Shown here: in pieces, positions 15,801 through 26,663 of the stretch
Position numbering within the stretch: position 1 is the first letter of the stretch
Layout: each line of letters opens with the position of its first letter
Source of the DNA: an uncultured Bryobacteraceae bacterium
GTDB lineage: Bacteria > Acidobacteriota > Terriglobia > Bryobacterales > Bryobacteraceae
Length of the DNA: 50,504 nt
Assembly: GCA_955652915.1 (NCBI GenBank)
Contig: CATPCJ010000218.1
Location: 1-50,504, forward strand
Reading direction: 5' to 3'
Translations under genes and position numbers: made by a program
The notes under the pieces: generated by a model
Databases searched by the model: none
The model's input: only the letters and a program-made list of their open reading frames with translations
What the model was told of the DNA's origin: nothing

Positions 15801-18800
15801 TTCTCGGGCGATCTCACCGGGGGCGCCAATCCGCAATCGGTGGTCATGAGCGCAACGCGGTCGGTTACGGGAAATTTTAACATCGCGGCCACCGTGGCCA
15901 CCAGTCCACCGGGCCTGAGCGTCGTTGTCGACGGCACGACGTTCGTTGCGCCCCACACGTTTACCTGGACGCCGGGATCGAGTCACAGCGTTAACCTAAC
16001 GACGCCGCAGAATGGGCCCGCGGGCACCCGTTATGCGTGGTCGAGCTGGAGCGATAGCGGCGCGATATCGCACACGGTCATCGCGGCCGCCTCACCGGCC
16101 ACCTACACCGCTGCCTTCAGCACGCAGTATCTGCTGACGCTGTCCACTTCGCCCGGCGCCGGCGGAGCCTTAGCGGCAAACCCATCGTCGAGTGACGGCT
16201 ACTATGACAGCGGAACATCGGTGCAACTGACGGCGACGGCCAGTTCCGGCTTCCAGTTTGCAAACTTTTCGGGCGATCTCACCGGTTCGACGAATCCGCA
16301 ATCCGTTTCGATGACCGCACCGCGCTCGGTGACGGCGAACTTCAACGTGCAAACGACGGTTGCCACCAATCCATCCGGCCTGCCGATTACAGTGGACGGG
16401 CAATCCCTCACCGCGCCGCAAACGTTTAACTGGGTCGTTGGTTCAAACCACACGATCGCCACCGCCAGTCCGCTGAATGGGCCGGCCGGAACGCACTACG
16501 TTTGGTCGAACTGGAGCGACGCCGGAGCCATTTCGCATGGCATCACGACAGCGTCGGCCGCTACCACCTATACAGCCAATTTCAATACGCAGTACTTGCT
16601 GACGCAAAACGCTGCGCCGAGTGGCGGCGGGACGCTGGCCGCCAATCCGTCCTCGAGCGATGGCTACTACGCCAGTGGGGCATCGGTGCAAGTGACGGCG
16701 GCCGCGAATCCCGGCTTTCAGTTTGCAAACTTCTCCGGCGATTTGACGGGATCGGCCAATCCGCAATCGGTAGTGCTGAGCGCGCCTCGTTCGGTGACTG
16801 CCACGTTCAACGCGCAAACCACCGTTACCACCAGCCCTGCGGGCCTGAGCATCACGGTGGATGGGCAATCTCTTACGGCGCCGCAAACATTCAGTTGGGC
16901 GCAAGGAACCAATCATACGATTGCGGTTGCTAGTCCGCAAAATGGCGGCGCCGGTATGCGTTCGGCATGGTCGAATTGGAGTGACGGCGGAACAATCGCG
17001 CACACGGTAACGGCGGGCAGCACGGCCACCACCTACACTGCGAGCTTCACCACGCAATATCTGCTGACGCGATCCGCTGCGCCTGTTGGCGGCGGAACGT
17101 TGACCGCCAATCCGGCATCGAGCGATGGCTATTACGCAGGCGGAACACCGGTGCAGGTGACGTCGTCGTCGAATCCGGGTTTCCAGTTTTCAAACTTCTC
17201 GGGAGATTTGACGGGGGCCGCCAATCCGCAATCCGTGGTGCTGAGCGCGCCCCGTTCGGTCATCGCAAATTTCAACGCGCAGACGACGGTGACGACGAAT
17301 CCGCCGGGTCTGGCGATCACCGTCGACGGGCAATCCTTGACTGCGCCGCAAACATTCAACTGGGTGGCGGGATCGAACCATAACGTTGCTGTCGTGAGCC
17401 CTCAGAATGGAGCGTCCGGCGCGCGCTATGCCTGGCTGAACTGGAGCGACGGCGGGGCGCTTTCACACCCGATCACCGCCGGCAGTGCGCCCGCAACGTA
17501 CACAGCCGGCTTCACTACCCAGTATTTGTTGACGCTCACCGCATCCCCCAGCGGCGGCGGGACGTTGACTGCGAGCCCGGCGTCGCCGGATGGATACTAC
17601 GCCAGCGCTACTCCGGTGCAGGTGACCGCGGCGCCGAATTCGGGCTTTCAGTTCGGAGCCTTTTCCGGTGACCTGACCGGCACGTCGAATCCGCAAACGG
17701 TTGTACTAAGCGCACGCCGTTCAGTGACCGGCAGCTTCACCGCGCTCACTGGAGTCGTGGTTGGCACTAACCCGCCGGGACTTAACTTTACGGTGGATGG
17801 CGTTTCATTTACCGGAGCGCAGAATTTCAGTTGGGTAGCCGGCACGGTGCATACGTTGGCGGTCAATAGTCCGCAGAACGGAGCCGTTGGCACGCGCTAC
17901 GCCTGGGCGAACTGGAGCGATGGAGGCGCAATTTCTCACACGATTACAGCGCCCAGTGCGCCCACTACGTACACCGCGACCTTCGGCCCACAGTATTTGT
18001 TGGCGCTGGCCGCTTCCCCCAACGGTGGTGGATCGCTCGGGGCGAACCCATCCTCCTCGGACGGCTACTATGCCAGCGGTACGTCAGTGCAGATTGCCGC
18101 AACCGCGAACTCAGGCTTCCTATTCACAAGCTTCTCAGGCGATCTGACCGGCACGGCGAATCCGCAATCGATCGCCATGACCGCTCCGCGATCGATTACC
18201 GCTAGCTTCAGCGGGCTCTCGACGCTCACTGTCGATCGCGCAAAACTTAACTTTGGCACAGCGAACGGCCTCGTTACTTCGCCACAAACCATTCGCGTCG
18301 CGATAGCGGCGGGCGTAAGCTGGTCCGCGTCTTCCAATCACCCGAATATCAACGTATCTCCCGGTTCGGGGACTGGCAACGGAACGTTTCAAGTGACGGC
18401 CAGCGCTGGTCCGGGAGGCGTCATCACGGTTAGCTCTTCAGGCGCATCGGGATCGCCGCAGATTCAAGTCAACGTTACGGCCGTTACCGCCGGGCCACCG
18501 TTCGGCAGTTTCGATACGCCGGCCAACAATACAACTGGAGTGGCCGGCGCGATTGCTGTCACGGGCTGGGCCCTGGATTCGGTTGAAGTGACCAAGGTCG
18601 ACATCTGGCGCGATCCCGTCTCAGGCGAAGCGACTGGATCGAATGGTCTGGTCTACATCGGCGATGCCGTGTTCGTTGCGGATGCACGGCCCGACGTCGA
18701 GGGTCTGTTTCCGGCGGCGCCGCTGAATTATCGCGCGGGCTGGGGCTATTCTCTGCTCACCAACTTCCTGCCAAACAATAACGGCGGCGCTGGCGGATCC

Positions 18801-19613
18801 GGTAACGGCGCATACAATCTGCACGCCATCGCCCACAACAAATCCGGCGCGATTCTCGACCTGGGGACCCGCACCATCACCGCGGATAATGCTCACGCCA
18901 CAAAACCTTTCGGCACTATCGACACGCCGGGCCAGGGCGGAACGGCTTCTGGCAGCGCCTACGTTATCTTCGGCTGGGCGCTGACGCAGAACCCGAACGT
19001 GATTCCATTCGATGGATCCACGATCACGGTTTACGTGGATAATTTGCCGGTGGGGCATCCCACTTACAATCAATTCCGGTCCGACATCGCGACCTTGTTC
19101 CCCGGTCATCAGAACAGCGATGGAGCGGTGGGATTCTTCTACATAGATACCACTAAGCTGACCAACGGAGTCCATACAATTTCCTGGACCGTTTTCGACA
19201 ACGTGGGCCACGGTGACGGAATCGGGAGCCGGTACTTCAACGTCCAAAACAATGGAAGTGGCGGCAGCGCGGCGCCAGAGGAAGCGATGGTCCTGCGTAA
19301 CGCGGCCGGCGTAAAAATACGGCACGGCTTCAGTCCGGATGTTGCGGCGCAAGACCTCAAGCCTGATTCTGGCGGAGACTATGGGGTCGAAATGGACCAA
19401 CTCGGCCGTATCGAATTACAGGTTGGAGCTGGGCAGGGTCATCTGTTGGTGGCGGGCGAGCCGCGTCCCTTGCCGATCGGATCGACGTTGCGGCGCGGCG
19501 TTTTCTACTGGCAGCCGCCGGCGGGCTTCCTGGGCGATTATCAGTTCGTGTTCGAACGCGCGGACGGGGCCAGCGTGCGCGTGCGAATCAACGTGGGCCA
19601 ACATTCCCGTTGA
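12852..19613 (+). CDS. Giant secreted subtilase (S8) with seven long tandem repeats
   Basis: The product has 2253 residues. A signal peptide (about 1-23) and an inhibitor-like prosegment (PNQLLVRYKAG to VEYVEPNRI) precede an S8 protease domain with the triad Asp163 (VIDTGAD), His224 (FGHGTHVSG) and Ser386 (SGTSMATPHVA). From about 455 follow carboxypeptidase-regulatory-like modules (GQVVNVSGIPVASATVTVVG, then others). Residues about 703-1790 are seven repeats of about 155 residues, each running from a TNPSGLSITVDGQ-like start through SNWSDGGAISHTI, QYLLTL and FSGDLTG to SVTANF. Next come a BACON-like module, two GWALD-type modules and a final beta domain. It is probably a cell-surface or secreted protease; the anchoring mode is unclear. 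Confidence 0.92.
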   Translation: MHRLWKHSCALLAGLSMASTLWAGKEFPALPGQPVVPNQLLVRYKAGTSTLSIASSLVPGSQAIPVGTGLPDVYLVQLPPGTDAGFSTQLSQHPDVEYVEPNRIRHTTVQPPNDPLIPPSVFTSQGQWALTTIQAQQAWQLLPNLYLTSGTASTGRIKVAVIDTGADCTQPDFINTGGSSTDAAQGGQFVFSLSHAFVAADPGTIANPTCFDANNRSWQDDFGHGTHVSGTVAAATNNAVGVASLGYPLQLIEYKVLDHTGNGTDADVASAITAAADAGASVISMSLGGAGYGQAIQDAVNHAWQRNAVVVAAAGNGTTNALFFPAGANNVAGVGATDSNDVKASFSNFGPSLDIAAPGVNILSTATTYTTALGGGSGYRVLSGTSMATPHVAALAGLIEMATPNLASMAVVQRIQQSADDVEHTGGWGQNMGYGRMNAYRAISVGNLRSASVGSLVGQVVNVSGIPVASATVTVVGQTSVTTDGGAFADGLFRVPNLPAGITYTITTTAADFSMVTMKAALVAGADTTVTIVMGAPAGECHGIVSGNSGPLPGAVVQALSGGLVQAAAVTDSTGAYSLTVSPGSFNLSGSLMYGVASTAACNNVTANGSVAVNISMARLGSISGAVMDSSMHPVANATITLTTPGFSAGAITDASGGYQTIGIPAGTYSVSATAPGAASATTNNLMVTNDHVTTVNFIVNNVAVTTSPAGLTVTVDNNTYTAPQSFYFTPSSTHTIGVTSPQNSAAGIRSAWSSWSDGGAVSHTITGPFSATYTATFFTSQYLLTLGASPAGGGTLTANPSSGDGYYPTGTSVQVTAAANPNYQFSNFSGDLSGATNPQSLAMNAPRSVTANFNVQTIVTTNPSGLSITVDGQNLTAPQTFFWALGSSHSVAAASPQNGPPGTHYVWSNWSDGLAISHSILTSATPATYTANFTTQYLLAFSASPAGSGILTANPTSPDSYYANGASVQVTATANTGYQFASFSGDLTGGANPQSVVMSATRSVTGNFNIAATVATSPPGLSVVVDGTTFVAPHTFTWTPGSSHSVNLTTPQNGPAGTRYAWSSWSDSGAISHTVIAAASPATYTAAFSTQYLLTLSTSPGAGGALAANPSSSDGYYDSGTSVQLTATASSGFQFANFSGDLTGSTNPQSVSMTAPRSVTANFNVQTTVATNPSGLPITVDGQSLTAPQTFNWVVGSNHTIATASPLNGPAGTHYVWSNWSDAGAISHGITTASAATTYTANFNTQYLLTQNAAPSGGGTLAANPSSSDGYYASGASVQVTAAANPGFQFANFSGDLTGSANPQSVVLSAPRSVTATFNAQTTVTTSPAGLSITVDGQSLTAPQTFSWAQGTNHTIAVASPQNGGAGMRSAWSNWSDGGTIAHTVTAGSTATTYTASFTTQYLLTRSAAPVGGGTLTANPASSDGYYAGGTPVQVTSSSNPGFQFSNFSGDLTGAANPQSVVLSAPRSVIANFNAQTTVTTNPPGLAITVDGQSLTAPQTFNWVAGSNHNVAVVSPQNGASGARYAWLNWSDGGALSHPITAGSAPATYTAGFTTQYLLTLTASPSGGGTLTASPASPDGYYASATPVQVTAAPNSGFQFGAFSGDLTGTSNPQTVVLSARRSVTGSFTALTGVVVGTNPPGLNFTVDGVSFTGAQNFSWVAGTVHTLAVNSPQNGAVGTRYAWANWSDGGAISHTITAPSAPTTYTATFGPQYLLALAASPNGGGSLGANPSSSDGYYASGTSVQIAATANSGFLFTSFSGDLTGTANPQSIAMTAPRSITASFSGLSTLTVDRAKLNFGTANGLVTSPQTIRVAIAAGVSWSASSNHPNINVSPGSGTGNGTFQVTASAGPGGVITVSSSGASGSPQIQVNVTAVTAGPPFGSFDTPANNTTGVAGAIAVTGWALDSVEVTKVDIWRDPVSGEATGSNGLVYIGDAVFVADARPDVEGLFPAAPLNYRAGWGYSLLTNFLPNNNGGAGGSGNGAYNLHAIAHNKSGAILDLGTRTITADNAHATKPFGTIDTPGQGGTASGSAYVIFGWALTQNPNVIPFDGSTITVYVDNLPVGHPTYNQFRSDIATLFPGHQNSDGAVGFFYIDTTKLTNGVHTISWTVFDNVGHGDGIGSRYFNVQNNGSGGSAAPEEAMVLRNAAGVKIRHGFSPDVAAQDLKPDSGGDYGVEMDQLGRIELQVGAGQGHLLVAGEPRPLPIGSTLRRGVFYWQPPAGFLGDYQFVFERADGASVRVRINVGQHSR
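14958..18217 (+). repeat. Seven in-frame tandem repeats of about 466 bases inside the subtilase gene
   Basis: Repeats begin near 14958, 15418, 15883, 16348, 16813, 17278 and 17746. Copies 4 to 6 look the most alike (for example ITVDGQSLTAPQTF in three consecutive units), suggesting recent duplication or gene conversion. The outer units have diverged more. The period is a multiple of three, so copy-number change keeps the frame. Confidence 0.88.
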
Positions 19614-19869
19614 ACCGGTGCGTAGGAAGTGGGGCGGATCCCTGGAAGCTGTGAAAAGATCGCAAACCAAAGGGTATGGCCGCTGGCGGCCACCCCAGAC
19701 GATGAAAACACGCGGTTTCGGCGGCAGCATAGTTTCAACAGCTTGCGCTTATTTTCGGGAGAACACAGGCTAGAATGCATGTGCCACACGTAACCGTTGA
19801 ACCTGACTTCCCAACCATGCTTCAATAAGAGTTACACCCCTTCCTGAGATAACTGGAGGAAAATCAGAA

Positions 19870-21003
19870 TTGAATCATGCAATCCTCGCCCTGGAGGACG
19901 GGACGGTCTTCGAGGGCACGAGCTTTGGTGCGCCAACAGACAGCTTGGGAGAAGTCGTCTTCAACACCGCCATCACCGGCTATCAGGAGATCTTCACCGA
20001 TCCGTCCTATTCCGGACAGATAGTGGTTCTTACCAATCCGCAAATCGGTAACTACGGAGCGAACGATTACGATCGTGAAGCACAGCGCCCCTATATCGAG
20101 GGGCTCATCGTGCGGGAATTTTCATCCATCGCCAGCAATTGGCGCTCGGAGAAGAATGCCGAACATTACTTGGCCGAGAATGGGATCCCGGTAGCGGCCG
20201 AAATCGACACCCGTGCGCTGGTGCGTCACCTGCGGACTCGAGGGGTGATGCGCGGCATCCTTTGCGCAACCGGCGGCGATCCAAAGGATCTGGTCGAACG
20301 CGCACGGCAATCTCCTTCGATGACCGGCCTCGATCTCGCGACGCGAGTTTCCACGGCGTCCAGCTACGGTTGGGATGAAGCGGTGACGCGATGTTCTCCT
20401 TCCGAGTCCGTACGCGACGCAGCCGCGCCATGGTGCCACGTGGTCGCCTACGATTACGGAATCAAGCGCAATATTTTGCGGCGATTGGTGCAGGTGGGCG
20501 CTCGCGTCACCGTGGTTCCCGCACTCACGTCTTCCGAGGACGTGCTGGCGCTCAATCCGGATGGCGTGTTCCTCTCGAACGGTCCTGGCGATCCGGAGCC
20601 GCTGCAATATCAAGCTCGGCAGGTCCGGAATCTCATCGGCAAAAAGCCCATCTTCGGCATTTGCCTGGGCCATCAGATTCTTGGCCTCGCGATGGGCGGC
20701 AAGACGTACAAGCTAAAGTTCGGGCATCGCGGCGCGAATCATCCGGTGCTGAATCAACTGACGAAGAAAGTGGAGATCACCTCCCACAATCACGGCTTCG
20801 CGGTGGATCCCGATTCGCTCAACCAGAGTGAAGTCGAGTTGACGCACATCAATCTGAACGATCAGACGCTGGAAGGTTTCCGGCATCGCAGCGAACCGGT
20901 GTTCTGCGTCCAATATCATCCGGAAGCCGCGCCCGGACCGCACGATTCGCACTACCTCTTTGACGACTTCATGAAACTTGTGAAAGACTTTGGCCGTAAA
21001 TGA
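19870..21003 (+). CDS. carA: Carbamoyl-phosphate synthase small subunit (glutaminase)
   Basis: CarA hydrolyses glutamine and passes ammonia to CarB for carbamoyl phosphate, used for pyrimidines and arginine. The 377 residues are full length. The C-terminal class I glutaminase domain has the nucleophile in GICLGHQILGLAMGG and the His-Glu pair in QYHPEAAPGPHDS. SHNHGFAVD is also typical. The start is TTG at 19870, supported by GGAGGA at 19855-19860, nine bases upstream. The 256 bases before the gene hold no recognised regulatory RNA; a TAGAAT lies near 19772 but lacks a good -35. Confidence 0.95.
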   Translation: MNHAILALEDGTVFEGTSFGAPTDSLGEVVFNTAITGYQEIFTDPSYSGQIVVLTNPQIGNYGANDYDREAQRPYIEGLIVREFSSIASNWRSEKNAEHYLAENGIPVAAEIDTRALVRHLRTRGVMRGILCATGGDPKDLVERARQSPSMTGLDLATRVSTASSYGWDEAVTRCSPSESVRDAAAPWCHVVAYDYGIKRNILRRLVQVGARVTVVPALTSSEDVLALNPDGVFLSNGPGDPEPLQYQARQVRNLIGKKPIFGICLGHQILGLAMGGKTYKLKFGHRGANHPVLNQLTKKVEITSHNHGFAVDPDSLNQSEVELTHINLNDQTLEGFRHRSEPVFCVQYHPEAAPGPHDSHYLFDDFMKLVKDFGRK

Positions 21004-21078
21004 CACCGTGCCGAATGATTGGCAGCAATGCTGTTGTGCTACTAGACTCTGATTTCTTTGCACACGGCAACGATTTTT

Positions 21079-21158
21079 GTGGGGCAGGATGGTATCCTGC
21101 CGCCGATTGGCAGTACCGGCCGATTTACAATCGGCGGCAGGTAATCAACCTGCCCCAC
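21079..21158. repeat. Hairpin repeat related to family B, between carA and carB
   Basis: It starts GTGGGGCAGGATGGTATCCT and ends CAACCTGCCCCAC, with an inner palindromic part around GCCGATTGG and CCGATTTACAATCGGCGGC. The outer ends match the core of family B at 47961-48070, but the centre is shorter and different. It could form a long stem on the carA-carB transcript. Confidence 0.8.
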
Positions 21159-21188
21159 AATCGGAACAAATTACGTCTTAGGCGCGTT

Positions 21189-21266
21189 GTGGGGCAGCCC
21201 ATCCAAGTTGCAGAGCCGCTTTCCCGCCGGCTGAAAGCCGGCTGCAGGCAGGATTGCCTGCTCCAC
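21189..21266 (+). repeat. Dispersed hairpin repeat family C, copy 1
   Basis: It begins GTGGGGCAGCCCATC, contains the hairpin CCGGCTGAAAGCCGG at about 21227-21241 and ends GGCAGGATTGCCTGCTCCAC. A related copy lies on the minus strand at 40706-40803. The element ends 8 bases before the carB ATG, so it occupies the place where a ribosome binding site would be expected. Confidence 0.72.
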
Positions 21267-21274
21267 AAAAACTG

Positions 21275-24490
<3,216 letters not shown>

Positions 24491-24492
24491 AA

Positions 24493-26442
24493 TTATTGAA
24501 AGGCCACTTGTCCCATATTGGTGGCTTGACCATTCACCGAAACAGCGACTACAAGCTGGCCACGTCCCTTGAGCGTGGAAGGTAGAGCGACGTTCACCTG
24601 GTCGAGGCCGGCAAAGCTGCCCTGTGCGCCGGCAAACGTAACCGGGGCGTCGATGTTTCCGATTTTGACGCTGACATTGGCTGGCGCCGATCCCCGAATT
24701 CCGGTCCCGTAGAGAATTAGATAAGGAGACCTGCTGACGTCGATTGGAACCAACGTGCAAGCACCAGTGGTGTTGCATTGAGAAGTGTTGGTATAGATCT
24801 GGCCGTCGGTCACTTGCGCGGCGGCGGGGCCCTGTCCCGTTTGGTTGGAAGTGTACAGACCTGGCGCTATGACGCCGATCATGGCGGAGCCGGTAGATGT
24901 TGCGTTTCCATTCGAGACGGTGAGAGTCGCCACTCCAATAGCAACACCCTTGGGGATGACGCAGTTCACCTGATTCGGAGAGACATAGATTAGCGGTACC
25001 GCGAACGTGGTGCCATTCGCGTCTTTCAAGTTGACGGTAACGCCTCCCAGCATCACCGGCAGCGGAAGCGACTGAGCCTGCGCGGGAGCGGCGGCAAGAT
25101 TGGAGCCGTAAATACTGGCGATCGTTTCAGGCGCAACCGCGTAAGTGCCATATGCGGAATTTGTCACCGCCATTGTGCCCGCGGGATGAATCAGATTCTG
25201 TCGCGCCGGCGGATACGGAGAGCCATTCGCGTTCAGCACCACGGGCGGACGCGGCTGCTGTGTGAAATCGAAGGCGTCGGTCATGTCGTTGGCCGTGTTG
25301 TCACGCCCGGTCATGGGGACAATGCCGAATCGCTCCTCGATAATTTTCAGCCAGGATTCGAAGGAATAGGTTTTGTGATCCACGTAGCCCTGCCGGGCGT
25401 AAGGGCTGATGATCAGGCCAGGAACACGAATTCCCAAACCGTATTGATCCACTTTGGGAGGAACGACATGATCGTAGAATCCGCCCCAATCGTCCCAGGA
25501 AACAAAAATGGCGGTTGAGTTCCACACAGGGGAGTTCATGACGGCGTTGATCAGGCCGGTTACATAATTCGATCCGGTGGCGACGCTGGCGGGTGGGTGT
25601 TCACTGAGGTCGCTGTTGGGAATCACCCAGCTCACCTGCGGGAGTGTGCCGTTCTGCGCATCGATATAAAATTGCGTGGCATTGGTTAGCCGGCTGAACT
25701 GCGTGGGATCGTTCTTCACCGCCGGAAACGCGGGCAAGGGATTCCAGAAGGTGTAGGTGGTTTCGTCGGAATCGACGTTGGCTGGGCCTCCATCGGCCGC
25801 ACCCGCGGTCTTGCCGCGATTGACGTAATACTTCCAGTCGATTTTGCCGCCGAGAAGATTGGTGATCTCCGGGAATGTGAAAGCCTCCGGACGCGGTTGG
25901 CCCGTGCCAATATATCCGCCGCTCTGGGCGGCCAGCATGTACAGGTGCGCGGGCAGACTATAAGAGGTTATGGATTCAAACAAGCGGTCCTGGAGCACAT
26001 AGAGCTGGGCGTAGTTCCAGTAGTTCGGAAGCTCCCGATAATCATGCCAGCCCATGACGTCGCCCGGCTTTTGCGCCGTCCCGGCAATGAAGCCGTCCAT
26101 CAATCCGCCGTCAATGCAATTCAACGCATTCGCCCAGTTGTGCGCTCCGCCCTGGTTGACCGGTTGGGCGTCGTGGAACGGCGCGGCACACGTGCCGCCG
26201 GCCGGATTGGGAATGCAAACACCGGGAGGCAGACCCTCCGCGCCAGGGTACGTCCCGAAGTAATGGTCGAAGCTCCGATTCTCCTGCATGATGAAAACGA
26301 AATGCTGGATCTTTTCGAGCCCTGGTGGAGCGGGAGGCGCGGGAGTGGTTTGAGTCGGCGCCCGGCCCACAACCAGGATCGCCACTGAGATGCCGGACAG
26401 CGCCGCCAGGCAGTCACGAACGCGTTCATTCAACCGCATCAC
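24493..26442 (-). CDS. Secreted phosphoesterase (phospholipase C/acid phosphatase-like) with Solibacter-type C-terminal domain
   Basis: The product has 649 residues. After a signal segment and a Pro-rich linker, the phosphoesterase domain (about 40-400) begins [20 protein letters not shown] and includes [13 protein letters not shown] and [18 protein letters not shown]. These are hallmarks of the family that includes phospholipases C and AcpA-type acid phosphatases. The last 230 residues match the C-terminal domain common in Solibacter secreted proteins: [69 protein letters not shown] and [13 protein letters not shown]. The domain may act in export or surface attachment; its role is unknown. 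It is divergent from the TonB-dependent receptor gene, and phosphate-compound use is a plausible shared theme. Confidence 0.88.
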   Translation of the reverse strand: MMRLNERVRDCLAALSGISVAILVVGRAPTQTTPAPPAPPGLEKIQHFVFIMQENRSFDHYFGTYPGAEGLPPGVCIPNPAGGTCAAPFHDAQPVNQGGAHNWANALNCIDGGLMDGFIAGTAQKPGDVMGWHDYRELPNYWNYAQLYVLQDRLFESITSYSLPAHLYMLAAQSGGYIGTGQPRPEAFTFPEITNLLGGKIDWKYYVNRGKTAGAADGGPANVDSDETTYTFWNPLPAFPAVKNDPTQFSRLTNATQFYIDAQNGTLPQVSWVIPNSDLSEHPPASVATGSNYVTGLINAVMNSPVWNSTAIFVSWDDWGGFYDHVVPPKVDQYGLGIRVPGLIISPYARQGYVDHKTYSFESWLKIIEERFGIVPMTGRDNTANDMTDAFDFTQQPRPPVVLNANGSPYPPARQNLIHPAGTMAVTNSAYGTYAVAPETIASIYGSNLAAAPAQAQSLPLPVMLGGVTVNLKDANGTTFAVPLIYVSPNQVNCVIPKGVAIGVATLTVSNGNATSTGSAMIGVIAPGLYTSNQTGQGPAAAQVTDGQIYTNTSQCNTTGACTLVPIDVSRSPYLILYGTGIRGSAPANVSVKIGNIDAPVTFAGAQGSFAGLDQVNVALPSTLKGRGQLVVAVSVNGQATNMGQVAFQ

Positions 26443-26530
26443 TTCGATAAAACCATAAACGGCTCCGTAGTTGCGGCCAAGGAAGCATCAATCGGCATAG
26501 CGATGGGATTTCCGCGATTTCCGCGCTTCA

Positions 26531-26607
26531 GAACCGCGACCGTAAGGGAGTGTTCATTACCTTTGGTGGGCCGCAGGCCCATGAACGCTCCCTTACGGTC
26601 GCGGTTC
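26531..26607. repeat. Near-perfect 27-bp inverted repeat with 23-base loop
   Basis: Left arm 26531-26557 starts GAACCGCGACCGTAAGGGAG; right arm 26581-26607 ends CTCCCTTACGGTCGCGGTTC. The arms pair at 26 of 27 positions. The loop holds a small hairpin, GGGCCGCAGGCCC. It lies between the divergent phosphoesterase and receptor genes, 57 bases upstream of the receptor ATG, and could form a very stable structure in its leader. Confidence 0.9.
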
Positions 26608-26663
26608 CTTGGACATGTTATCTTCAAACCATCGGTCTTTAGCGGTAACTGAAAGAGGTTAGT

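Noticed and set aside
14958..18217. Long tandem repeats considered as a CRISPR-like or satellite array
   Set aside because: The period is about 466 bases, in frame, with no spacers, and encodes protein repeats of the subtilase.
19772..19777. TAGAAT as a carA promoter
   Set aside because: No acceptable -35 hexamer at 16-18 bases, so the match is too weak to list.
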